Virus record (IMG/VR): IMGVR_UViG_3300010885_026914
Span: 1-20,956 of that record
Reading direction: 5' to 3' (one strand)
Length of the DNA: 20,956 bases
Source: a virus
Positions 8,109 through 15,561 of the stretch are shown piece by piece (the stretch's first letter is position 1; each line of letters opens with the position of its first letter). A program made the translations under genes and the position numbers. Below the pieces are notes generated by a model that worked only from the letters and a program-made list of their open reading frames with translations, was not told the origin of the DNA and did no database searches.

Positions 8109-8896
8109 TGATTTTTATACTCCAAAATAAATTTTCTTTGTTGTTCATTGTTTTTCCAAGTTTTTAGTTGAATATAATTTTCCAAATTCATCATTTGGAC
8201 TGTAATATCAGAATCAAATAACATTTCTGGATTTAAATGCTCATCAAGATACAAATCACTACAATAAAAATTTTTCAAATTATTTGAACATAGTGCTGCC
8301 GCAACTGCAAATGTTCCCGTACCAGAAGATGCAAGATTTTTTGTTCTCAACAAAGTAGAAAAATCTTCATCAATAGAAGAAGACTGAATAGTTACTTTGT
8401 TTATTTTTTTAAGTTCATCAACTATTGGATTATAATTATCTGGTTCAGTTACTACAATTATTTTAGCATACTCATCAACCAAATTCAAATAATAGCAAAG
8501 AGGATTTGGAACATAGTCATGAGGGGGATTATGTTCATGTGCAAAAATATCTCCACTACGAATATGAATAACTAAAGTATCTTTATCAAATGAAGATCCA
8601 ATTTTAAATTTAAATTTAGGAACAATATAATCTTTTGCTACTCTACCAATATTTTGATAAAAATATTTAATATTAATATCAAAGTCTTTATTTTGAGTAT
8701 TGTAATGAAAAAATCTATTGGGTCTGGTTATAGTTTTATTTTCATTGTTTAATACTACTTGATCAATTAATTCATGTTCTGGGCTAAAAAATCCATCTTC
8801 ATGAATTTCAGAAAACAACACTCCATTACAAATTTGTTGAATATTATTTCCAAATCTCCCGTACCAATGGGAGATTGTATTTAAATAATTACTCAT
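8105..8896 (-). CDS. fucosyltransferase-fold glycosyltransferase (divergent GT11/NodZ-like)
   Basis: A 263-residue protein with GRFGNNIQQICNGVLF (13-28), corresponding to the first GT11 motif, and LVIHIRSGDIFAH (108-120), the HxRxGD donor phosphate-binding motif shared by alpha-1,2, alpha-1,6 and protein O-fucosyltransferases. It also has IIVVTEPDN (146-154) and a C-terminal LASSGTGTFAVAAALCS (188-204) in place of SSxSWWGAWL. The three motifs are in the correct order, but it is too divergent for me to fix the family. The likely donor class is GDP-L-fucose or GDP-L-galactose. It is coupled by ATGA overlaps at both ends, to the FkbM gene upstream and the GT17 gene downstream. Confidence 0.68.
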   Translation of the reverse strand: MSNYLNTISHWYGRFGNNIQQICNGVLFSEIHEDGFFSPEHELIDQVVLNNENKTITRPNRFFHYNTQNKDFDINIKYFYQNIGRVAKDYIVPKFKFKIGSSFDKDTLVIHIRSGDIFAHEHNPPHDYVPNPLCYYLNLVDEYAKIIVVTEPDNYNPIVDELKKINKVTIQSSSIDEDFSTLLRTKNLASSGTGTFAVAAALCSNNLKNFYCSDLYLDEHLNPEMLFDSDITVQMMNLENYIQLKTWKNNEQQRKFILEYKNQ

Positions 8897-9525
8897 AAAA
8901 ATTTTTGATTAATATAAAATGCGTCACCCCAAGTTCCACCCATCCAGTCAGTTTCAACTCTAACTAAATCATAAGAAGATAAAAATTCATCAATCTCTTG
9001 AATGAGAGCATTATTTTCATAAACTTCAGCATTGTTTACTTCGGTATAAACTGCATCAATTTTTTCTAAAGTTTTTAAAGCACCCTTAAGAACTTCCAAT
9101 TCATATCCTTGCGTATCCATATTAATAAAATTATAAGTATGGTTTTCATTAATTGCAAAATACGAATCAAGAGTAATCATTTCAACTTCTTCTGTCCTGT
9201 CAAATTTAATATCAGGATATTGGGTTAAAACAATTTTTGGTTTTAAAATAGAACTACAAAGTCCATCTTCATTGCAGATCATTTCAATATTTTTATTACT
9301 ATTACCCAATGCTTTATTTACTAAAATAATATTTTCAAAATTAAGTTCATTTGCAACTTTAGAAAGTTTTTCAAATGGACCTTTTTGTGGTTCAAATATT
9401 AAAATATTTTCTACATTTGAATTTTTGTAACTTGGAAGTTCTTGTCCAATATGACCTCCGATATGAATTACACCACTAACATCAATTTTATACTTATGGA
9501 CTAACGAAGAAAAACTAATTAACAT
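8893..9525 (-). CDS. FkbM-family SAM-dependent methyltransferase
   Basis: The 210-residue protein has the FkbM plan: GVIHIGGHIGQE (18-29, motif I), ILIFEPQKGPFEKL (41-54), IILVNKALGN (strand 3 with the typical N.A.G), VEMITLDSYF, FINMDTQGYELEVLKGA (the D-x-x-G-x-E-x-x-V-L-x-G hallmark) and AVYTEVN. FkbM proteins methylate hydroxyls on sugars and polyketides; a sugar O-methyl is likely here. Its C-terminus Gly-Gly-Thr-Trp-Gly-Asp-Ala-Phe-Tyr is the usual terminal strand. It overlaps the downstream gene as ATGA and is separated by three bases from the next methyltransferase upstream. Confidence 0.88.
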   Translation of the reverse strand: MLISFSSLVHKYKIDVSGVIHIGGHIGQELPSYKNSNVENILIFEPQKGPFEKLSKVANELNFENIILVNKALGNSNKNIEMICNEDGLCSSILKPKIVLTQYPDIKFDRTEEVEMITLDSYFAINENHTYNFINMDTQGYELEVLKGALKTLEKIDAVYTEVNNAEVYENNALIQEIDEFLSSYDLVRVETDWMGGTWGDAFYINQKFL

Positions 9526-9528
9526 TTT

Positions 9529-10221
9529 TTAAATTGCAAAGATACATTTTGTACTTTCTTTTGAAATTCTACTAGAATTTATAAATTTCTCAACAATTTC
9601 TGGATTTACTACTTGTGGATCAACATACCAATCTTCATAGGGATTATTCAAATTTGCTACATTTCTAACTACAAGTTGATATCCAAGAGATAAAAGTATT
9701 TCCATAGCCTCTTCACCTGCATCTGGACCATCTTTATAAGAATCAGTTTCATATGTAATCACAGAAAATCTATACTCATCAAGAGGAAGTGCTTTAAGAG
9801 CATTTAATGTCTGCCAAGCAGGTTCAATATCTACTTGAAGATAATCAATTTGTTTTGGAAATTTTTTTTCTTCAAATAATTTTGTATAATCAAAAGTCAA
9901 AGCATCCGCACAAATACATTTATTTTCACGTATTGAATTATATCCATTTACTTTTTCTGGATCAATTTCAAAAGAAACTCCATTCCAATTAAATTGAGTT
10001 TCCAAAAGATACGTATTGCTAATAATTACACCATGGTCACCACCAATCTCAACATATGTTCCATCTTTTTTTCCATCAAGAATACTGAGAGCAAACATAT
10101 CTTGAAATGCTTGAGAATAATTATTCTCAATATTTTCTACACCCGAAAATTTATATCGGAGTTTTTCCAAATCTTTTTTAAAATACCGATTACAATCGGG
10201 AAAAATAAATTCTTCAGTCAT
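9529..10221 (-). CDS. FkbM-like methyltransferase (atypical)
   Basis: In this 230-residue protein YSQAFQDMFALSIL (35-48) followed by GTYVEIGGDHGVIISNT (54-70) and GVSFEIDP (81-88) matches the FkbM-related proteins that start 'SQ..QD..V' and carry motif I with an acidic residue after strand 2. IDYLQVDIEPAWQTLNAL takes the place of the usual I-D-x-E-G-x-E-x-x-V-L-x-G loop, so the Gly-x-Glu part is altered (Pro-Ala-Trp). Either the substrate loop differs or the enzyme is a divergent relative. It overlaps the upstream dehydrogenase gene by eight bases. A role in methylating the cluster's glycan is inferred from context. Confidence 0.75.
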   Translation of the reverse strand: MTEEFIFPDCNRYFKKDLEKLRYKFSGVENIENNYSQAFQDMFALSILDGKKDGTYVEIGGDHGVIISNTYLLETQFNWNGVSFEIDPEKVNGYNSIRENKCICADALTFDYTKLFEEKKFPKQIDYLQVDIEPAWQTLNALKALPLDEYRFSVITYETDSYKDGPDAGEEAMEILLSLGYQLVVRNVANLNNPYEDWYVDPQVVNPEIVEKFINSSRISKESTKCIFAI

Positions 10222-11014
10222 AAATACCTCTTATTTTTTTATTATAATCCCAAGCTGCTTGTAGCAATTCAGAATTAATATTATTTTCATTTAATGTGTG
10301 AATAAGTGCGTTAATGTCTTTGGGAAAACAATAACCACCAAATCCCAATTTACCATCTGGTCCAGGAACTTTAGTGTGATGAGTTCCAATTCTATCATCC
10401 TTTACAATTGCATCTTTAACTTTATCGTAATTAATATTGAAACTATTACAAGTTTCATAAAGATTATTAAAATACGCAATTTTTAATGCCAAAAAAGAAT
10501 TTGAAAAATATTTAATTGTTTCTGATTCTTTAGATTGAACTATGTATAAAGGAGTATCATTCCACTCTGGAAAAATATCATAAAGAAATTCCCCAAACTG
10601 TTTTGCGTAAGAATAATCTCCTCCAACTACATTTCTATTACAATGCAAAAAATCATTTTTTGCATTTTCTGCAGTGAGAAATTCTGGATTATGTAAAATT
10701 TTAAGATCAAGTCTCAAACTGCAAAGTTGATCTGTTGTGCCAATAGGTACTGTAGATTTAATTACAAATAATCCAGATATGTTATTTGGAACTTCATTAA
10801 AAAAATTAAAAATATAAGAAGTGTCACAAGTTCCATCTTCCATCATTGGTGTAGGAAGACAAACAAAAATTACATCACAAGAAAGTACCTCATCGTATGA
10901 ATTTAATGTTTTTTCTGGAAAAACATCAAAAACTTTTGTAGAAATCCTATCTTTAAAATTTTGATAGATTGCATTTCCCACAAACCCATTTCCAATAATA
11001 CCTACAGTTTTCAT
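10214..11014 (-). CDS. UDP-glucose/GDP-mannose dehydrogenase-like protein lacking the C-terminal domain
   Basis: Counting from ATG 11014, this 266-residue protein has GIIGNGFVG (5-13, NAD site), VFVCLPTP-like VIFVCLPTP (48-56), KSTVPIGTT (86-94), NPEFLTAENA (109-118), SETIKYFSNSFLALKIAYFNN (Glu-Lys-Asn catalytic helix, about 164-184) and FGGYCFPKD (225-233) with the catalytic Cys229. Family members usually exceed 400 residues because a third domain binds the nucleotide; here the protein stops about 33 residues after the Cys motif. All oxidation residues are kept, so it may use another substrate or dimer partner. The TTG upstream start at 11023 is rejected: ATG 11014 forms ATGA with the upstream stop and has GGA at proper spacing. 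Confidence 0.82.
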   Translation of the reverse strand: MKTVGIIGNGFVGNAIYQNFKDRISTKVFDVFPEKTLNSYDEVLSCDVIFVCLPTPMMEDGTCDTSYIFNFFNEVPNNISGLFVIKSTVPIGTTDQLCSLRLDLKILHNPEFLTAENAKNDFLHCNRNVVGGDYSYAKQFGEFLYDIFPEWNDTPLYIVQSKESETIKYFSNSFLALKIAYFNNLYETCNSFNINYDKVKDAIVKDDRIGTHHTKVPGPDGKLGFGGYCFPKDINALIHTLNENNINSELLQAAWDYNKKIRGIYD

Positions 11015-12003
11015 TTTTTCCAATAATCGTAAATATCTTTTGTGACTTCATAATCCATAGTTTTAACTTTTCTATTTGGTTGTTTCATTGCCCAAACAAA
11101 CATACTATCAATGAGTTCTTCAAGATTAGTATTATCTTCAAATTGAAGAATTGTTTTTGCTTTTGTATGATCACAATATGCATGTTTTACTTCATGCCTT
11201 GGTTCGCCATGTTCAATTGGAACATCATAACCATACTTTTTACCTATTTTTTGAACTGTATCTGCAACTTCGTTTAGAGTGAAATATTTGTCAGCACCAA
11301 TATTAAAAGTTTCTCCATCACAATTAGTAAGAAGTTTGTCAAATGGTTCCATATAATATTTGATATCAGAAAATGCTCTGGTTTGTTCCCCATCACCATA
11401 AACTAAAATTGGTTCTCCATTTAATGTTTTACGAATAAAAATACCAATCACATTACGATACTTATCCCAAATGTTTTGATAAACACCAAGAACATTATGA
11501 GGACGAACAATATTATACCGAAGCCCAAACTGTTCATGAGCAAGTTTAAGATCACACTCTACGGCATATTTGGCAATACCATATGGATCAATTGGTTGAG
11601 GTTTTTTATCTTCTGTAAATGGAGGTTCTTGTTCTCCATAAACAGCCATACTGGACGTAAATATCATTTTAGTATTATGAGTAATACACTCATTAATCAA
11701 ATTTGCAGAGCAAATAAGATTATTTCTATAGTTAAAATTACGAATAAAAGGAGAAAGTCCTTCTGCAGCATATGCAGCAAAGTGCAAAAGAACATCAGGT
11801 TTGTGCTCTTCAAAAAGTTCTACAACTTTTTTTCTTCTTTCAAGATTAAATTTAACAAAAGTAAAATTTTCTGCCTTTGGAATAAATGCTTTATATCCTC
11901 CAGATAAATCATCAATACCAATTACTTCATGACCATTAGAAATAAGGTGACGACCATAATTAGCACCAAGCAATCCAGCGCATCCTGTTACAAAAATTTT
12001 CAT
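11011..12003 (-). CDS. NAD-dependent epimerase/dehydratase, UDP-glucose 4-epimerase-like
   Basis: Starting at ATG 12003 the protein (330 residues) opens MKIFVTGCAGLLGANYG, an extended-SDR dinucleotide motif (G-x-x-G-x-x-G, 7-13), with IDDLSGG at 30-36 (acidic residue for NAD). VLLHFAAYAA (71-80), TSSMAVYG (116-123) and YGIAKYAVE (141-149, catalytic Tyr141/Lys145) follow. It then continues VRPHNVLG, VYGDGEQTRAFSDIKYYMEP and FNIGADKYFTLNEVA, the GalE/RmlB-like ending. It probably interconverts a UDP- or GDP-sugar for the transferases downstream. An in-frame TTG at 12024 is less likely as start; ATG 12003 gives an ATGA overlap with the GT11 stop. Substrate is not determinable. Confidence 0.85.
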   Translation of the reverse strand: MKIFVTGCAGLLGANYGRHLISNGHEVIGIDDLSGGYKAFIPKAENFTFVKFNLERRKKVVELFEEHKPDVLLHFAAYAAEGLSPFIRNFNYRNNLICSANLINECITHNTKMIFTSSMAVYGEQEPPFTEDKKPQPIDPYGIAKYAVECDLKLAHEQFGLRYNIVRPHNVLGVYQNIWDKYRNVIGIFIRKTLNGEPILVYGDGEQTRAFSDIKYYMEPFDKLLTNCDGETFNIGADKYFTLNEVADTVQKIGKKYGYDVPIEHGEPRHEVKHAYCDHTKAKTILQFEDNTNLEELIDSMFVWAMKQPNRKVKTMDYEVTKDIYDYWKK

Positions 12004-12857
12004 ATTATTTTCCAATTTGAACAATATAGGTCTTTAGTTTCTTTGTCTGCATATGCAGAACCAAACCACATTTGAGGAGCAATGACTTTTTTGTTGGGAT
12101 TTTCAATTAACCAAGCACCCCACCAACTCATACTACTATTAGCAATTATAGCATGAGAACACAAAGACATCAAGCATAAGTCAGCATATGGAGTATAAGA
12201 ACCATCTGCATATTTATCAACTGGTTCAGAAATAAGAAATCTATCACTAGAAAAAAATTCTTGTTCCTTTACCCATTCTGGAGAATCAGAAAAAACAATT
12301 ACTGGTTGAGTATCATCAAATTCAGAAAGTGCTTTTTCGTAATATTCTACTGGTTGAACAGGATGTTGATCAGAACAATTTACATATGCCCATTTAAATC
12401 CACGAGGATCAACAAGATTTGGATCACCACGACGAACATGAAGCATAATAGGTTCCTGTCCTTCCAGAGATTGCATCATCTCTTTGCATGGTTCTAGATG
12501 CTCATCATGAAATGTAAAATCTTTGCGAATTTCATCTGAAATATGTTTGAAATATTTTTCGGATTGATAGAATCCATGAAGACTTACATTATCTGGACAT
12601 TGATTAAACAGTTCCTCATCAAAATGAAAAAATCTTTCTTGAACATAATTCAAATCTTCATGATAAGAGAGATTATTATCTTTTACAGATTCCAATTTAA
12701 AACAATTATGAAGACTATAGTTTTCAATACCAGTTTTATGAAAGGGAGGAATGCACCAATTATATCCATGATGATCGGCAATACCTCTTACTGCCGCATA
12801 TTCAAACATTTGGTTTCCCAGTCTACCCAAATTACCAATTTGATTAAATGCTAACAT
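12000..12857 (-). CDS. GT11-family fucosyltransferase-like glycosyltransferase (copy 2)
   Basis: A 285-residue GT11 protein with GRLGNQMFEYAAVRGIAD (11-28), LHVRRGDPN (139-147), PVIVFSDSPEW (185-195), and NSSMSWWGAWL (240-250). Compared with the copy at 1736-2509, the N-terminal 40 residues, the SEKYF block, the FSDxP motif and the SWWGAWL motif are nearly the same. This copy has extra loops near 41-70 and 146-170 (WAYVNCSDQHPVQP). The N-terminal coding DNA of the two also looks alike, so they are paralogues. The expected donor is GDP-L-fucose or its 6-hydroxy analogue GDP-L-galactose. Five bases separate it from the methyltransferase upstream. Confidence 0.9.
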   Translation of the reverse strand: MLAFNQIGNLGRLGNQMFEYAAVRGIADHHGYNWCIPPFHKTGIENYSLHNCFKLESVKDNNLSYHEDLNYVQERFFHFDEELFNQCPDNVSLHGFYQSEKYFKHISDEIRKDFTFHDEHLEPCKEMMQSLEGQEPIMLHVRRGDPNLVDPRGFKWAYVNCSDQHPVQPVEYYEKALSEFDDTQPVIVFSDSPEWVKEQEFFSSDRFLISEPVDKYADGSYTPYADLCLMSLCSHAIIANSSMSWWGAWLIENPNKKVIAPQMWFGSAYADKETKDLYCSNWKII

Positions 12858-12862
12858 TAAAT

Positions 12863-13615
12863 TTATTCTGCTAAAATTTCTAATTCATTTTCAATTAAAT
12901 CAATATCTTGACCCCAATCAATAAAATTAGTATTTTCTTTATTGAAGTAAAGATTATTTACGGTATTTCTTGCAGAAAAAATTTCATCCCATTTAATATT
13001 TTTTTTGCATTTATCAAAAAATGATAAATTTTTAATTTGAACAAAAGTCATACCATAACTTTTTGGATAACATTTTACAATCAAATCTTCATTTTCAAAA
13101 TCAATCATTTCATCTAACATAAAAAATTCCATAATTGCTTCTTCAACACGGCCATATTTAATTCCACCATGAGTTTCTGCCGATCCAGGTTCCCAATGAG
13201 AATCATGAAATACAAAATATCCATTTTCTTTAATATGGTTTGACCAAAAATATAATTCACAAAGAACTTGTTCTCTAAAATGGATAGTATCTACAAATAT
13301 AATATCGAATGGATCTTCATCCCAATTTTTTCCTAAAGTTACACTATCCGCTTGGTAACAAAGATAATTTTCATTTACAAAACGAGCACCCATTTGACTA
13401 AATACATCAAACATCAAATCACATCCACAAACTTGATTATTTCTTTCTTTTGATTCATAAGAAAGAATCGCAGAAGAAGGACCAAACCTAACACCAAGAT
13501 CCATAAATCTTGCATTATTCATAGTTTTAACGAGATCTAAAAGAATCCAAGAATTTTCTCCCAAATCACAATGAGGTTCGTTAATAAAATTTTGAAGTTC
13601 AATAATATTAGACAT
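12863..13615 (-). CDS. class I SAM-dependent methyltransferase (Methyltransf_24/CmcI-like)
   Basis: From ATG 13615 the protein has 250 residues. MDLGVRFGPSSAIL (38-51) is motif I, CGCDLMFDVFS (63-73) gives the acidic residue, FDIIFVDTIHFREQV (103-117) is strand 4, and GYFVFHDSHW (132-141) is strand 5 with the His-Asp-Ser-His signature of cephalosporin-hydroxylase/Methyltransf_24-like proteins. The frame runs on to a TTG at 13660, but ATG 13615 is preceded by GGAG at good spacing and overlaps the upstream epimerase stop by eight bases. It probably modifies a sugar; which one is unknown. Confidence 0.78.
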   Translation of the reverse strand: MSNIIELQNFINEPHCDLGENSWILLDLVKTMNNARFMDLGVRFGPSSAILSYESKERNNQVCGCDLMFDVFSQMGARFVNENYLCYQADSVTLGKNWDEDPFDIIFVDTIHFREQVLCELYFWSNHIKENGYFVFHDSHWEPGSAETHGGIKYGRVEEAIMEFFMLDEMIDFENEDLIVKCYPKSYGMTFVQIKNLSFFDKCKKNIKWDEIFSARNTVNNLYFNKENTNFIDWGQDIDLIENELEILAE

Positions 13616-14459
13616 AATTTTTCTCCATATCTTTAAAGACTTTTGATATTCCTTGTTCAATGCTTGTTTTTGGCATCCACCACTTCATAATATAAGGATC
13701 AGCAACATTCCTTTTATCCATTTGAACATTATCTTTTTCAATAGATGGTTGCAGTTTAACATCATATTTACCAATCAAATTAAATTGTCCCATAATTATA
13801 TTGGCAATATCAATGATTTTTGTAGAATGGAAACTGGTAATATGCAATTCATCTTCTGATGTAAAATCAGTATAATTATCCATAATGATTTCAAGTGCAT
13901 CGCAACAATCTTCTGCATAAAGAAACTCACGTTCTTCTTGACCATCTGTAAGCATATCAATTACACCAGTCTCAAATCCTTTGCGAATAAAGTCTGTGAT
14001 CGCATGTGACTTATCATAATCTTTTTCAATACCATAAACATTCCAGAATTTAACGATCAGTCCATTGAGTGATTTGGTATACAGTTCACCAACGTTCTTA
14101 AGAACTCCGTATGGAGAGTAACTCATATTACTCATTTGAGATGAGGCAAAAATAAATCTCTTATTATACTTTTGAAGAAGACCAAAGGCATTTGCCATCA
14201 AACGAATATTGTTATTAATAAACTGGAAAGTATGTTGGTACTTTTTAAGATAACGTGATCCACCCACATCAAATGCAAGGAAGAATACAAAGTCTGCAGT
14301 CTCAATTGCATTTTCAAGATATTGATTGGGAATAACAGTCATATCATGATTAAGAGTTTCCACCTTATCAAAATCAATAACTACGTGACCTTTACTGCGA
14401 AGATATTCCGAAAGATAGGCACCGATCTGCCCACTGGATCCTAAAATTGTAATTTTCAT
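13608..14459 (-). CDS. NAD-dependent epimerase/dehydratase (extended SDR)
   Basis: This 283-residue extended SDR shows ILGSSGQIGAYL (5-16) as the dinucleotide motif, FVFFLAFDVGGSRY (57-70), IFASSQMSN (103-111) and SPYGVLKNVGE (115-125, catalytic Tyr117/Lys121). VKFWNVYG (136-143) and REFLYAEDCCDAL follow, the latter equal to the F-x-Y-x-x-D-x-x-x-A element before the substrate domain. It is somewhat shorter than GalE/RmlB. It sits directly between the GDP-mannose 3,5-epimerase (ATGA overlap) and a methyltransferase, so it may act on the same nucleotide sugar, for example as a later epimerase or reductase. The specific reaction is not readable from sequence. Confidence 0.82.
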   Translation of the reverse strand: MKITILGSSGQIGAYLSEYLRSKGHVVIDFDKVETLNHDMTVIPNQYLENAIETADFVFFLAFDVGGSRYLKKYQHTFQFINNNIRLMANAFGLLQKYNKRFIFASSQMSNMSYSPYGVLKNVGELYTKSLNGLIVKFWNVYGIEKDYDKSHAITDFIRKGFETGVIDMLTDGQEEREFLYAEDCCDALEIIMDNYTDFTSEDELHITSFHSTKIIDIANIIMGQFNLIGKYDVKLQPSIEKDNVQMDKRNVADPYIMKWWMPKTSIEQGISKVFKDMEKNYV

Positions 14460-15499
14460 TTTTTAATTTGCCCACCAATCCATTCATATGTTTTGCGAAT
14501 ACCTTCTTCAAGAGATTGTGAATAATCCCAACCAAGTTCTCTACGAACTACGTCATTATTAGAATTACGTCCACGAACCCCAAGAGGTCCATCAATATGG
14601 TTCTTTTCTACTTTCTTTCCAGCAACTTTTGCAGCAGTTTCTACAAGTTGATTGATAGTTACCATTTCCTCTGAACCAATATTTACTGGTCCAATGAAAT
14701 CAGAATCCATCATACGACGAGTTGCTTCAATACACTCATCAATATAAAGGAATGAACGAGTCTGCAAACCATCACCCCAGACTTCAATCGTACCACCGTC
14801 TTCTGGAAGATATGCTACTTTACGACAAATTGCTGCTGGTGCTTTCTCGCGTCCACCTTCCCATGTTCCTTCGGGGCCAAAGATATTATGATAACGAGAT
14901 ACCCTAACAGGTATGCCATGATTCCTATGATAGGCAAAGTAAAGACGTTCCGAAAAAAGTTTTTCCCATCCATATTCAGAGTCTGGTGCAGCAGGATAAG
15001 CGGATTCTTCACGGCAGTCAGGATTATCAGGATCAAGTTGATTGTGCTCTGGATACATACATGCAGACCCAGAATAGAAGATCTTGGTCTTATTAACACC
15101 AATCCTTTCATTCATCTGATGTTGCATCTCAAGGACGTTGAGATTAATTGTAACTGAATTATGCATAATATCTGCATCATTCTCACCAGTGAAAACAAAT
15201 CCTGCTCCACCCATATCAGCAGCAAACTGATAGATTTCATCAAATGATTGAATATAACGATAAGGAACTGAATTGTAGAAGTTACCTCTATCTCCTTTAT
15301 ATTCAAGAACACGACGAACAAAATCTATATCACGAAGATCTCCCTGAACAAATTCATTTGCTTCAGTAGGAGAATACTCAGGTCTCTTAAGATCTACACC
15401 ACGAACCCAATATCCTTCGGAACGTAGTCTTTTAACCATGTGACTTCCAATAAAGCCACCAGCACCAAGAACAAGTGCTTTTTTAATATATTGACTCAT
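14456..15499 (-). CDS. GDP-mannose 3,5-epimerase-like enzyme (GDP-L-galactose forming)
   Basis: This 347-residue extended SDR is the best-identified enzyme of the cluster. Beyond the generic GAGGFIGSH (12-20) and YGWEK (176-180), it carries the specific landmarks of plant/bacterial GME: FAADMGGAGFV (92-102), SGSACMYPE (143-151, Cys147 as a catalytic acid/base), RYHNIFGPEGTWEGGREKAP (202-221, Lys219 the second acid/base), VWGDGLQTRSF (240-250), PVNIGSEEMV and GPLGVRGRNSNN (304-315). GME turns GDP-D-mannose into GDP-L-galactose and GDP-L-gulose. It is the first gene after a sigma70-like promoter and has visibly higher G+C than the genes after it. There is an insertion near 62-82 relative to the plant enzyme. 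Loss of specificity towards another GDP-hexose is possible. Confidence 0.88.
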   Translation of the reverse strand: MSQYIKKALVLGAGGFIGSHMVKRLRSEGYWVRGVDLKRPEYSPTEANEFVQGDLRDIDFVRRVLEYKGDRGNFYNSVPYRYIQSFDEIYQFAADMGGAGFVFTGENDADIMHNSVTINLNVLEMQHQMNERIGVNKTKIFYSGSACMYPEHNQLDPDNPDCREESAYPAAPDSEYGWEKLFSERLYFAYHRNHGIPVRVSRYHNIFGPEGTWEGGREKAPAAICRKVAYLPEDGGTIEVWGDGLQTRSFLYIDECIEATRRMMDSDFIGPVNIGSEEMVTINQLVETAAKVAGKKVEKNHIDGPLGVRGRNSNNDVVRRELGWDYSQSLEEGIRKTYEWIGGQIKK

Positions 15500-15528
15500 A
15501 AATCAATTTGTTAGTGTATGTATTATGT

Positions 15529-15557
15529 ATTATACCAAAAAAGGAGAGTTTATACAA
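15529..15557 (-). promoter_or_regulatory. sigma70-like promoter for the glycan operon
   Basis: Reading the minus strand there is a perfect -10 TATAAT (15529-15534), 17 bases after a weaker -35 TTGTAT (15552-15557). It lies about 30 bases before the first glycan gene. The -10 is convincing; the -35 matches only three of six positions and overlaps a terminator hairpin. Confidence 0.5.
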
Positions 15558-15561
15558 CTCT
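15537..15561 (-). terminator. intrinsic terminator after the tRNA/antitoxin unit
   Basis: On the minus strand the hairpin is AGAGTT-GTATA-AACTCT (stem 15545-15550 with 15556-15561), followed by CC and six U. It would end transcripts from the promoter at 15986-16014 just before the glycan operon. Its U-run lies in the spacer of the next promoter. Confidence 0.6.

Noticed and set aside
14815-15321. Two extra minus-strand ORFs inside the epimerase gene
   Set aside because: They are shifted-frame readings of the GDP-mannose 3,5-epimerase gene, whose own frame is fully conserved.
1-15499. Interpretation as a cyanobacterial genomic island
   Set aside because: Considered because glycan clusters are typical of islands, but the T4-type late promoters, lysozyme, Seg-like nuclease and small phage-like genes in the adjoining 5 kb on the same strand favour a phage.
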